A DNA stretch of 64,000 nucleotides from Chryseobacterium sp. CH25. Its GTDB lineage: Bacteria > Bacteroidota > Bacteroidia > Flavobacteriales > Weeksellaceae. Below are positions 44,022-51,286 of this stretch, piece after piece. Where the stretch lies: assembly GCF_004119455.1 (NCBI RefSeq), contig NZ_NRQT01000007.1:62001-126000 (forward strand). Reading direction: 5' to 3'. The position numbers and the translations under genes are program-made. Under the pieces are notes generated by a model. That model worked only from the letters and a program-made list of their open reading frames with translations. It was not told the DNA's origin and ran no database searches. The first letter of the stretch is position 1. Every line of letters begins with the position of its first letter.

Positions 44022-44633
44022 ATGAGCTTCTTTGGAACGAACATTAAGAAAATAAGACAGGTTAAAGGTTTGAGCCAAAAGACATTTGCTGATTTACTTG
44101 ATTTAAACAGAGGCGTGATCAGTTCTTATGAAGAAGGCCGTGCAGAACCAAAGATTGAAACCATACTAAAGGTAGCCAGTCATTTTAATCTTAACCTGGA
44201 AAAACTCCTCACCGAAGAACTTCAGGAAAGTCATCTGGCCAATGTTTCAGAAACCAATCAACTGATGCTTTTCCCGGAATTGGAAGCGACTGGAGAAAAA
44301 GAAGCGGAAAGTCTAAGAATGAATACCTCGGAAAGCAATGCTATCCTTCAAAAAATACGGGCATCCGTAGATCTCATCTATGAATTTACTCCCGAAAAGA
44401 AACCCCTTTCTCCATACTATTACGGAGACATTTTATTTCTAAATAAGGCTGATCTTAAAAAGGATTCTTCCTGTCATCTGCTTGAGTATTCCAATAACAG
44501 TTTACAGTATGCTACAGCTTCAAGCGATCAGAATCTTTATAAAATTGTGGGCCATGTCTCTACTGCTGAGAAGAATATTTTCATTGATATCTTTGAAAGG
44601 CTGGAAAGGCTGGAAAAAACAATTAAAAACTAA
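44022..44633 (+). CDS. XRE-family transcriptional regulator, phage-repressor-like
   Basis: A 203-residue protein with an N-terminal helix-turn-helix (about 5-65: NIKKIRQVKGLSQKTFADLL and a recognition helix LNRGVISSYEEG). After a linker, the region from about 130 (YYGDILFLNKADLKKD, then LYKIVGHVS) resembles the signal-peptidase-like fold of LexA/S24 repressors, but no Ser-Lys pair is evident, so autocleavage is not expected. The end is a Glu/Lys coiled coil (IFERLERLEKTI). No phage genes are nearby. It is a single-gene unit with its own promoter and terminator. Confidence 0.82.
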   Translation: MSFFGTNIKKIRQVKGLSQKTFADLLDLNRGVISSYEEGRAEPKIETILKVASHFNLNLEKLLTEELQESHLANVSETNQLMLFPELEATGEKEAESLRMNTSESNAILQKIRASVDLIYEFTPEKKPLSPYYYGDILFLNKADLKKDSSCHLLEYSNNSLQYATASSDQNLYKIVGHVSTAEKNIFIDIFERLERLEKTIKN

Positions 44634-44671
44634 TTTTTTACTACAATACTTGCAGATAAAAATATCATTAT

Positions 44672-44707
44672 AAAAGCTCCTTACAATAAAAAGTAAGGGG
44701 CTTTTTT
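44672..44707 (+). terminator. Terminator of the XRE regulator gene
   Basis: AAAAGC-T-CCTTAC pairs with GTAAGG-G-GCTTTTTT around a loop of AATAAAAA, giving a strong stem followed by T. Confidence 0.75.
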
Positions 44708-44743
44708 CAAAATATGATTTTCCTTGACACAGGATAATATAAA

Positions 44744-44781
44744 AACAAAAAACCCTCCGTATTCAAAATACAGAGGGTTTT
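44744..44781 (-). terminator. Terminator of the downstream tRNA module
   Basis: On the minus strand, AAAACCCTC and GAGGGTTTT arms (44749-44757 and 44773-44781) with an inner GTAT/ATAC pairing follow the end of the last tRNA-Leu by one base, and a T-rich tract comes after. Confidence 0.75.
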
Positions 44782-44782
44782 G

Positions 44783-44866
44783 TACCCCAGACGGGACTTG
44801 AACCCGTACGTCCTTGCGGACACAGGATTTTAAGTCCTGCGTGTCTACCAGTTCCACCACCAGGGC
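44783..44866 (-). tRNA. tRNA-Leu (anticodon TAA), copy 2
   Basis: An 84-base type II tRNA. The anticodon stem CAGGA/TCCTG holds the loop CTTAAAA, giving TAA. The T arm is ACGGG-TTCAAGT-CCCGT, and a long variable arm (TGTCCGCAAGGACGT) is present. The discriminator is A and CCA is not encoded. The sequence equals the copy at 45120-45203. Confidence 0.95.
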
Positions 44867-44915
44867 CGGTGTGTGGTACGAAAAAAGGACTTGAAAACAA
44901 ATCCTTTTCGTATTG

Positions 44916-44997
44916 TGCGGATGAAGGGACTCGAACCCCCACGCCTCACAGCACCAGATCCTAAGTCTGGCGTGGCTACCAATTACACCACATCCGC
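44916..44997 (-). tRNA. tRNA-Leu (anticodon TAG), copy 2
   Basis: An 82-base type II tRNA with acceptor GCGGATG/CATCCGC, anticodon stem CCAGA/TCTGG and loop CTTAGGA (TAG), a variable arm and a TTCGAGT T loop. It differs by one base in the variable arm (GCTGTGAGGC against GCCGTGAGGC) from the copy at 45290-45371. Confidence 0.95.
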
Positions 44998-45041
44998 TAG
45001 TTATATTGCTCTGCCACCGCAGATACAATCGATAATTCTTA

Positions 45042-45049
45042 CAAATATA
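45042..45049 (-). promoter_or_regulatory. Candidate -7 box for the downstream tRNA module
   Basis: TATATTTG on the minus strand lies 45 bases upstream of the second tRNA-Leu(TAG), after the first module's terminator. This suggests the second module is transcribed on its own. Confidence 0.45.
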
Positions 45050-45082
45050 AGAAATTTATTTAAAAGATCACTCTCTCTATTA

Positions 45083-45119
45083 AAACAAAAAACCCTCCGT
45101 AAAGATACAGAGGGCTTTG
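45083..45119 (-). terminator. Terminator of the upstream tRNA module
   Basis: CCCTC and GAGGG arms with inner GTA/TAC and flanking A/T runs directly follow the first tRNA-Leu(TAA) on the minus strand. It is nearly the same as the terminator at 44744-44781, as expected from a duplicated module. Confidence 0.75.
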
Positions 45120-45203
45120 TACCCCAGACGGGACTTGAACCCGTACGTCCTTGCGGACACAGGATTTTAAGTCCTGCGTGTCTACCAGTTCCACCACCAG
45201 GGC
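45120..45203 (-). tRNA. tRNA-Leu (anticodon TAA), copy 1
   Basis: Identical in sequence to the tRNA at 44783-44866: 84 bases, anticodon loop CTTAAAA, long variable arm, discriminator A, no encoded CCA. Confidence 0.95.
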
Positions 45204-45212
45204 ATGGTGTGG

Positions 45213-45285
45213 AGCGAAAAACGGGATTCGAACCCGCGACCCCAACCTTGGCAAGGTTGTGCTCTACCAGCTGAGCTATTTTCGC
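45213..45285 (-). tRNA. tRNA-Gly (anticodon GCC)
   Basis: A 73-base type I tRNA with acceptor GCGAAAA/TTTTCGC, anticodon stem CAACC/GGTTG and loop TTGCCAA (GCC), and T loop TTCGAAT. The discriminator is T, as is usual for tRNA-Gly, and CCA is encoded just after it (45210-45212 on the minus strand), unlike the Leu tRNAs here. Confidence 0.96.
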
Positions 45286-45289
45286 ATAG

Positions 45290-45371
45290 TGCGGATGAAG
45301 GGACTCGAACCCCCACGCCTCACGGCACCAGATCCTAAGTCTGGCGTGGCTACCAATTACACCACATCCGC
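45290..45371 (-). tRNA. tRNA-Leu (anticodon TAG), copy 1
   Basis: An 82-base type II tRNA, first in the transcript. Acceptor GCGGATG/CATCCGC, anticodon loop CTTAGGA, discriminator A, no encoded CCA. A tRNA-Gly follows after four bases. Confidence 0.95.
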
Positions 45372-45423
45372 TGGTTTTTTAATATTGTAAGTTTTTAAAG
45401 AGCTTGCTTCGTTTTTGTGAGTG

Positions 45424-45454
45424 CAAATATAGGACAATTTCCTTTACCTCCAAA
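45424..45454 (-). promoter_or_regulatory. Promoter of the tRNA cluster
   Basis: On the minus strand TTTG (45451-45454) and TATATTTG (45424-45431) are 19 bases apart, a good match to the Bacteroidota -33/-7 pair. The first tRNA begins about 50 bases downstream. Confidence 0.7.
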
Positions 45455-45551
45455 CTTTTTCCAGAAAAAAATTAAAATTTCCAGATTTTTTTTCTGCGGC
45501 ACCTATTATTACATTTCATTTTCTTACTTTTACAACGTTAATAATTACAAT

Positions 45552-45929
45552 ATGGAATTACAAGGAACGGTAAAGAAACTTTTTGAAACTCAAACATTTG
45601 CAAGTGGATTTCAAAAAAGAGAATTGGTTATCTTAACCCAGGAACAGTATCCACAGCCGATAAACATAGAATTTTTATCTGATAAAATTAGTTTGTTAGA
45701 TAACCTTAAAGAAGGTGAAAACGTAAAAATAGGAATCAACATCAGAGGTAGAGAATGGGTTTCTCCACAAGGTGAAACGAAGTACTTCAACTCTATTACA
45801 GGATGGAGAGTAGAGAAAGTTTTTGACAATGGATCTGAACCTACTCAGGCTATGCCTCAGCAATCAGCTTCTCCTGTTTCTAACGAGAATCCGTTTGCCG
45901 GAGATGACGATGATGATTTACCTTTCTAA
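45552..45929 (+). CDS. DUF3127 domain-containing protein with SSB-like acidic tip
   Basis: A 125-residue protein of family DUF3127. Residues 1-90 (MELQGTVKKLFETQTFASGF to NSITGWRVEKVF) have the strand pattern of a small OB fold. A Gln/Pro/Ser-rich linker follows and the protein ends GDDDDDLPF. That ending closely resembles the DDDIPF tip of single-stranded DNA-binding protein, which docks DNA-repair and replication proteins. A nucleic-acid role is therefore inferred. The start at 45552 is chosen because the 45 codons upstream in frame read like non-coding sequence. Confidence 0.85.
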   Translation: MELQGTVKKLFETQTFASGFQKRELVILTQEQYPQPINIEFLSDKISLLDNLKEGENVKIGINIRGREWVSPQGETKYFNSITGWRVEKVFDNGSEPTQAMPQQSASPVSNENPFAGDDDDDLPF

Positions 45930-45951
45930 TTGAAGAATTAAAATCAAATAT

Positions 45952-45984
45952 AAATCCTGCTTTCTTAAAAGTGGGATTTTTTTT
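45952..45984 (+). terminator. Terminator of the DUF3127 gene
   Basis: AAATCC (45952-45957) and GGATTT pair, with an inner CTTT/AAAG, followed by eight T. It sits directly before aat. Confidence 0.65.
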
Positions 45985-45991
45985 CTAAAAA

Positions 45992-46645
45992 ATGGTCCGA
46001 CTAGACGAAAACGAGATTTCATTTCCTGATCCGGAAGTGTATGATGGACATGATGGGCTTATTGCCTATGGTGGAGATCTGTCTATAGAACGCATTTGGT
46101 TCGCTTATCAGCTAGGAATTTTCCCGTGGTACAATCCGGGAGAGGAAATTCTATGGTGGTGCCCGGACCCGAGATTTGTTTTAGTACCAGATGAAATAAA
46201 AATTTCCAAATCAATGAGAAAGATATTAAACAGGAATGTTTTTACTTTCTCGGAGAACAAAAATTTCAGAGAGGTTATTAAAAACTGTCAGCAAGCTCAA
46301 CGGAAAGGACAATCCGGAACATGGCTTTCCGATGAACTGATGAATTCTTTTATCAAACTTCATGAATATGGCCTTGCCAGAAGTATTGAAGTATGGCAGG
46401 ATGGAGAGCTTGTAGGTGGTTTTTACGGTTTACAGATTGGAAATGTTTTCTGCGGTGAGAGTATGTTTGCGAAAGTCAGTAATGCCTCAAAAGCAGGATT
46501 TATTCATTTTGTGGAAAGCAACAGAGATCAGATCGAATTAATTGACTGTCAATCTCATACCGACCACCTGGAGAGTTTGGGAGCAAAAATGATTGCTAAG
46601 AAAGAGTTTTTAAAAATCTTACACGAAAACAATGAACGCAGATAA
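45992..46645 (+). CDS. aat: Leucyl/phenylalanyl-tRNA--protein transferase
   Basis: Aat attaches Leu or Phe to proteins with an N-terminal Arg or Lys and so feeds them to the ClpS/ClpAP N-degron pathway. The 217-residue protein shows the family opening ISFPDPEVYDGHDGLIAYGGDL, the LGIFPWYNPGEEILWWCPDPR signature at about 45-65, and YGLARSIEVWQDGELVGG with the following GESMF motif. Length is normal. Its last 14 bases overlap the EamA transporter gene. Confidence 0.96.
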   Translation: MVRLDENEISFPDPEVYDGHDGLIAYGGDLSIERIWFAYQLGIFPWYNPGEEILWWCPDPRFVLVPDEIKISKSMRKILNRNVFTFSENKNFREVIKNCQQAQRKGQSGTWLSDELMNSFIKLHEYGLARSIEVWQDGELVGGFYGLQIGNVFCGESMFAKVSNASKAGFIHFVESNRDQIELIDCQSHTDHLESLGAKMIAKKEFLKILHENNERR

Positions 46646-47510
46646 AGAAAAATGGCTTCTTCTGGCTACCCTAAGCATTATTTGGGGATCTTCTTTTATT
46701 TTGATCAAAAAGTCACTGGATCATTTTAATCCGTATCAGGTAGGATCACTCAGAGTGCTTATTGCCGGTATTATTTTGCTTCCGGTTGCCATTTCTAATT
46801 ATAAATTTTTTCCGAAAAAACACATAAAGTGGCTTATTTTGGCTGCACTTACCGGAAATTTTATCCCTATGTTCCTTTTTCCGATTGCAGAAAAAGAGAT
46901 ATCCAGCAGTATTGCGGGAATCATTAACTCAATGATGCCCATTTTCGTCATTATTGTAGGTGCATTGGTATGGAAGTTTGAAACTACGAAAAAACAGATT
47001 ATAGGAGTACTTATAAGCTTTACAGGAGTCTGTATTCTCGCTTTTGGTGGTGGTGATAGTGGTGAACTTAAGATCATACCAATACTATTGCTATTATTAG
47101 CCACTTTATGCTACGCTCTCAGTACAACAACCGTGAAATCGAAATTAATGGACGTTTCATCCATCGTTTTATCTTCCTTTATATTTTCATTTGTTTTATT
47201 ATTTCCTTCTATTATTGCACTTACGAGTACGGGATTCTTTTCTGAATTCAGTTTTTCAAAGGACAATATGCTTGGATTAATGTTTGTAAGTTTACTTTCC
47301 ATTTTCGGAACCGGGCTTGCAATGACGATGAATTATAGACTATTAAAGGTTTCCACTCCTCTTTTTGCCTCAACCGTTACTCTTATCATGCCTATTGTAG
47401 CTATTATTTGGGGGATAATTGACGGTGAAAAGCTAAGTATTATGCAATTTGTAGGGGCAGGAATTATTATAGCTGGATTGATATTTCTGAGAAGTAATCC
47501 GAAAAAATAG
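46632..47510 (+). CDS. EamA/DMT family transporter
   Basis: A 292-residue membrane protein with ten predicted membrane segments in two EamA halves (about 5-137 and 149-290). The first half has the motif SIIWGSSFILIKKSLDHF, and the second ends in the usual VGAGIIIAGLIFLRS helix. Substrates of this family include amino acids and other small metabolites; nothing here narrows it. It overlaps aat by 14 bases, indicating coupled translation. Confidence 0.9.
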   Translation: MNADKEKWLLLATLSIIWGSSFILIKKSLDHFNPYQVGSLRVLIAGIILLPVAISNYKFFPKKHIKWLILAALTGNFIPMFLFPIAEKEISSSIAGIINSMMPIFVIIVGALVWKFETTKKQIIGVLISFTGVCILAFGGGDSGELKIIPILLLLLATLCYALSTTTVKSKLMDVSSIVLSSFIFSFVLLFPSIIALTSTGFFSEFSFSKDNMLGLMFVSLLSIFGTGLAMTMNYRLLKVSTPLFASTVTLIMPIVAIIWGIIDGEKLSIMQFVGAGIIIAGLIFLRSNPKK

Positions 47511-47511
47511 A

Positions 47512-47547
47512 TTGAAGATAGGAAGCTGGAAGAGGGAGGCTGGAAGT
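47512..47547 (+). repeat. Short intergenic repeat, family D copy
   Basis: TAGGAAGCTGGAAGAGGGAG followed by GCTGGAAGTCA. This is the clearest copy of the purine-rich family also found at 31976 and 50521. Confidence 0.6.
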
Positions 47548-47599
47548 CACTATTAGTCATATAATTAAAAGGTTACTTACTATAACTATTTCGGTATTA

Positions 47600-47762
47600 T
47601 TTTAACGCAGAGTTCGCAGAGGTTTTAATAAAAAATGGAAAAATTTCGTTCGCAAAGGCGTTTCACTTAGCGATGGTCACCTTCTTAGCTGAACGAAGTG
47701 CCTTCGCGAACGAAAAATATCCATACAGCTTTGTACTTCTTTGTGTATTCTTAGCGTTAAAA
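47600..47762. repeat. MITE-like non-coding element with terminal inverted repeats, family E copy 2
   Basis: TTTTAACGC (47600-47608) and GCGTTAAAA (47754-47762) are perfect terminal inverted repeats that extend to about 14 bases with one gap. Inside, TTTCGTTCGCAAAGGC (47644-47659) pairs with GCCTTCGCGAACGAAA (47700-47715) with one mismatch. There is no open frame. The remainder of the 47511-47892 gap holds a family D repeat and a terminator. Confidence 0.7.
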
Positions 47763-47845
47763 ATAATAGTATTTCAGTTTGGAAAAGTCAAAGGAAGACT
47801 TATAACTTTCTTTTAGCTTCAGATTTATAATACCTTTTTTATCAA

Positions 47846-47874
47846 TAAAAAAGCCTGCATTTCTGCAGGCTTTT
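47846..47874. terminator. Bidirectional terminator
   Basis: AAAAGCCTGCA (47849-47859) pairs perfectly with TGCAGGCTTTT (47864-47874) around a four-base loop, between the EamA and TPR genes, which converge. Confidence 0.85.
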
Positions 47875-47892
47875 CTATTATTTAGGGTACGT

Positions 47893-49275
47893 TTAGTTCT
47901 TTTTCTTCACTTTACTCACTTTCACCTTTTTTACTTCTTCTTTGATGAAAGGATATTTCTTTTGCATATCCTTAACCAGAGACGGATCCAGATCTAAAGC
48001 TTTCTGAAGGGATTCTATTCCTTTATCCTGATCTTTAAGGTTGAAAAAACAGTTGCTTAGCTGATAATACAACTCTGCTCTGTTATGATGCTTTATGGCA
48101 GCATTTAAAACAGTAACAGCTTCTTCATATTCCCCTACAAGCATCAGAACTTCTGAATAGGCATACCAGTTGTAAAATCTTGATGGTTCTGCATCTACCA
48201 GTTTTTTAAGACAGGAAAGGCTTTCTTCAAATTTTCCTGAATCAATGAACAGAAATGCTAATCTTTTTTGATAATCAAGATTATTTTCATTCAGCTGGGT
48301 TGCTTCTCTTGCAAAATAAAGGGCTTCAGACATTCCACCCATTTCTTCGTATAAATAAGACTGTTCCATCATGGCCAGATAGAACTGAGGGTCTTCTCTC
48401 AACGATTTTTGAAATGAGTTTAAAGCTAAAATAGGTTGCTTTAATGCTTTATTACACAATCCGATTTTATAGAAAGTAAACGCCTTGGTATATTCCAGTT
48501 CAAGCATTTCCTCATAAGTTTCAATGGCTTTCTGGTATTGTCCTAAAGCTTCATAACAAGCTGCTTTATTGGCATATACTCCTACAGAATTTGAATTGAT
48601 GGCTAATAAATAATCATATCCTTTTATCGCTTCATCAAAGTTCTTTCTGTTGAAATAGAATTGTCCGTATTCAAACCATGCGGTTTCGGAATAAGGAAAT
48701 TCATCTAAATATTCATTAAGAAAGGCAATCGCCTCCTCGCTCTTATTCAGATCACTGAAGCACACCATTGCATTTTCCAACGAATACTCATCGGTAGGAT
48801 CTTCTTTAAGTGCTTTTCTGTAATGTTTAAGAGCGTTAAAAGGGTCTCCCAGATTTACATACTCGTCTGCAATAAAGTTGTGAAGGAAGTTTTCTTCTTC
48901 CTCCAGCGTAAGGGCTTTTTTACAGATTTCAATGGATTTTCTAGGGTTACCCAGACTCGAATAATACTTGGCATAGCAAACTAAAAAGTCTGTATTCTCC
49001 ATAGAAGAACCTTTCAGCTCATCAATAAGATCTTTTGCCGTATTATATTCTTCCCACTCCAGAAGAATTTCAAGTCTTTTGATCTTGATATCTAATGAAT
49101 TGGGGTGAAGCTTCAGTCCATAATTAACGGCCATATCAGCGTAATTAAAATCACCCAGCTCCAAATAATAAACAATGATATCTTCCAACTCCTCGGTATC
49201 GAAGTAGAATTCGTCATTATTTTCCATCATTTCTTCGAACTTTTTTACAAGTTCATTTCCAAAATACTCTTCCAA
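47893..49275 (-). CDS. Tetratricopeptide repeat protein
   Basis: A 460-residue all-helical protein with about ten TPR units, for example DPFNALKHYRKALKEDPTDE, GQYQKAIETYEEMLELEYTK and KDQDKGIESLQKALDLDPS. It has no signal peptide or membrane segment, so it should be a cytoplasmic protein-protein interaction scaffold. The acidic first 40 residues are followed directly by repeats; the tail (EEVKKVKVSKVKKK) is Lys-rich. It stands as a single gene, and its partner is unknown. Confidence 0.9.
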   Translation of the reverse strand: MEEYFGNELVKKFEEMMENNDEFYFDTEELEDIIVYYLELGDFNYADMAVNYGLKLHPNSLDIKIKRLEILLEWEEYNTAKDLIDELKGSSMENTDFLVCYAKYYSSLGNPRKSIEICKKALTLEEEENFLHNFIADEYVNLGDPFNALKHYRKALKEDPTDEYSLENAMVCFSDLNKSEEAIAFLNEYLDEFPYSETAWFEYGQFYFNRKNFDEAIKGYDYLLAINSNSVGVYANKAACYEALGQYQKAIETYEEMLELEYTKAFTFYKIGLCNKALKQPILALNSFQKSLREDPQFYLAMMEQSYLYEEMGGMSEALYFAREATQLNENNLDYQKRLAFLFIDSGKFEESLSCLKKLVDAEPSRFYNWYAYSEVLMLVGEYEEAVTVLNAAIKHHNRAELYYQLSNCFFNLKDQDKGIESLQKALDLDPSLVKDMQKKYPFIKEEVKKVKVSKVKKKN

Positions 49276-49493
49276 TAGTGTCCTCTTCGTCGGCCCAATG
49301 CCTGAATTTACTTACAGACCTCGGCAAACTTTATTAATTAATAATATATCTGAAACTGATATTCAAATATTTATGCAAAGTTGCAACTTTTTTTTGAATT
49401 TTCCAGTTCATAAATTTCTATTATAAAAATAGTAAAAAAGAAAACCGATAAAAGGATTGTGGATAAAAAAAGGAAATTGGGGTTAAATTCTTA

Positions 49494-50453
49494 CTACCAG
49501 CTTTTTCCTGTTTGTATCTCCGCATTCCAGGCAGCTTCGATATTTTTTATATCAACATTTTCTGTTTCTATTTTTATTTTTCCTTCTACGGCAGCCTGAA
49601 ACATTTCAGGAATAATTTCTGAAAACAACAATGCTGATTCTTGTTTTGTCCAGCTTCCTAACCCTGATCCTGAAATCTGAATATCTGTTGCCCTGAGAAT
49701 TTGTGACGATAATTGGATGTTGTCTCCACTCATTCCGCCAATAGTGATCAGTTTTGTTTTGTGGGAAAATGTTCCGTCTCCTTTCAATGCAGATAAAATC
49801 ATTTCCACAGAATGGCCCCAGATATAATCGATAATAATATCAATGGGACTTTCATGATGAATCTCTTTTATTCTATTTTTAAAATCTTCGTCATTTAAAT
49901 GTAGTGAGACAGCCTCATCCGCTCCCAGTTCACGAAGTGCATGCAGAGATTCTTCGTTTCTTCCGGTGACAATAATTTTTGAGGCTCCATATACTTTCGC
50001 AATCTGTACAGCAATTCTGCCCGTAATTCCTGTAGCTCCATTAACCAGAACAACATTTCCGGGCTGTATTCCTGCTTTGAACTTTAATGCCATTGCTGAT
50101 CCCATTACTGCATTGGGAAGGGCTGCGGCTATTAAGAAATCAAGATCTTCGGGAATAGGTACTATCATTTGTAGATTGGCTACTGCTTTTTCTGCAACGG
50201 TTCCTTTTTTACTGAAAAAATACACTTTTGATCCGTCTTCAAGATATCCTACTCCGTCGGAACCTATAACAGTTGGCTTATGGATTTCATTTTCAGTAGA
50301 ATAATGTTTTCCACTTGCCCTTGCTTTATCAAGATTTTTGATGGATGCTGCTTTTACAGCGACCAATACTTCGCTTTCATTTGATATTTCCGGTTCTGGA
50401 AAATCTGCATATTGAGGAGTGCTTCCTGTTTCAAATACTACTGCTGCTTTCAT
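49494..50453 (-). CDS. Zinc-binding dehydrogenase / quinone oxidoreductase-like protein (MDR family)
   Basis: A 319-residue medium-chain dehydrogenase/reductase. The N-terminal GroES-like domain covers about 1-120, and the NAD(P)-binding domain has VLVNGATGITGRIAVQIAKV near 133-152, then KIIVTGRNEESL and HLNDEDF. No cysteine ligands for structural or catalytic zinc are present, so it is of the zinc-independent quinone-oxidoreductase type. A Crp/Fnr-type regulator gene lies upstream on the same strand; it may control this gene, as such pairs are common in Bacteroidota. Confidence 0.87.
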   Translation of the reverse strand: MKAAVVFETGSTPQYADFPEPEISNESEVLVAVKAASIKNLDKARASGKHYSTENEIHKPTVIGSDGVGYLEDGSKVYFFSKKGTVAEKAVANLQMIVPIPEDLDFLIAAALPNAVMGSAMALKFKAGIQPGNVVLVNGATGITGRIAVQIAKVYGASKIIVTGRNEESLHALRELGADEAVSLHLNDEDFKNRIKEIHHESPIDIIIDYIWGHSVEMILSALKGDGTFSHKTKLITIGGMSGDNIQLSSQILRATDIQISGSGLGSWTKQESALLFSEIIPEMFQAAVEGKIKIETENVDIKNIEAAWNAEIQTGKSW

Positions 50454-50520
50454 TGCTTTAAATTTTTATACAAAATTATAAGTTGAAAGAGCGGCAGGAC
50501 GATAACATTTGTTATCAGTT

Positions 50521-50558
50521 TGAAGACGATGGAAGCTGGAAGCGGGAGGATGGAAGTT
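50521..50558 (+). repeat. Short intergenic repeat, family D copy
   Basis: GATGGAAGCTGGAAGCGGGAG followed by GATGGAAGTTATTT. It forms an inverted pair with the copy at 50639-50664. Confidence 0.6.
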
Positions 50559-50638
50559 ATTTAAGTTGATAATTACAAACAAGGGATTTTAAAACGCCAG
50601 GTTCGCTAAGCTCCTTAATGATTATGCTTATAAAGAAA

Positions 50639-50664
50639 CATCCTGCTTCCAGCTTCCTGCCTTA
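50639..50664 (-). repeat. Short intergenic repeat, family D copy, inverted
   Basis: On the minus strand GGCAGGAAGCTGGAAGCAGG. With the copy at 50521-50558 it could form a hairpin enclosing about 80 bases in the gap after the Crp/Fnr gene. Confidence 0.55.
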
Positions 50665-51242
50665 AGAAAGTTTTTCTTTCAGTATTTTACTCTTTATCCT
50701 ACTGAGATGCACTGTTGTGATTCCCAAATAAGAAGCGATATAATGCTGGGGAACTCTTTTGATAATTTCAGGTTTTTGCTGAGCAAGCTGGAGATAACGC
50801 TGTTGTGGAGTATCTTTTATGAATGAAAAAAATGTTTCATATAATCGAAGATTCTCTCAAAAAGGGCGTCCATAAAAAAGGTTCTCATTTCAGGGTTTTC
50901 ATATACTTCTTCCAGAAATGCTTCTACATCAGGCTTTTTAATCTTATATAAAATACAGGATTCTACCGTTTCAAAGGAGACCATGCTGGGAAGGCCTTTT
51001 TTAAAGCTTTCCAGAGAAGAAAACATTGTATTTTCCAGGAAAAACTGGAATGTAACATCTTTACCATCATTATTATACCAAGCTCTTACAATTCCTTTTT
51101 CCAGATAGAAGGCATTATTGGACACATCTCCTTCGTTTAGAAGCAGGGTTTTAGCAGGAACTTCTATTCTTTCAAAGCTGCTTATAAACTTTTTCCATTT
51201 CTCTTTGGGAAAAGGAAATTTGTTTTTTATGTGTTCAAACAT
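50662..51242 (-). pseudogene. Crp/Fnr-family transcriptional regulator, frameshifted as sequenced
   Basis: The cyclic-nucleotide-binding-like domain (about residues 20-115, with LLNEGDVSNNAFYLEKGIVR) reads intact from 51242, but the frame stops at 50817 just after FDYMKHFF. The next frame continues from about 50825 with SFIKDTPQQRYLQLAQ and a helix-turn-helix (PQHYIASYLGITTVHLSRIK) to a TAA at 50662. One more base in the seven-A run at 50826-50832 joins both parts into a protein of about 193 residues, the normal size. The Arg and Glu needed for cAMP are not evident, as in most Bacteroidota members. Confidence 0.87.
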
Positions 51243-51250
51243 TCTAGTAT

Positions 51251-51278
51251 AAAAAAAGAACGGAACAAGTCCGTTCTT
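51251..51278 (-). terminator. Terminator of glmM
   Basis: AAGAACGGA (51256-51264) pairs with TCCGTTCTT (51270-51278); on the minus strand a run of seven T follows. It separates glmM from the Crp/Fnr gene. Confidence 0.85.
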
Positions 51279-51286
51279 ATATATAT

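Noticed and set aside
44022..44633. Prophage remnant around the phage-repressor-like XRE gene
   Set aside because: No integrase, structural gene or att-like repeat is nearby, and the tRNA genes beside it are complete.
44681..45390. Open frames across the tRNA cluster on both strands
   Set aside because: They consist of tRNA and terminator sequence; the translated text simply repeats with the duplicated tRNA module.
50817..51242. Truncated Crp-like protein without DNA-binding domain as a natural regulator variant
   Set aside because: An intact helix-turn-helix continues in the adjacent frame after a seven-A run, so a missing base explains it better.
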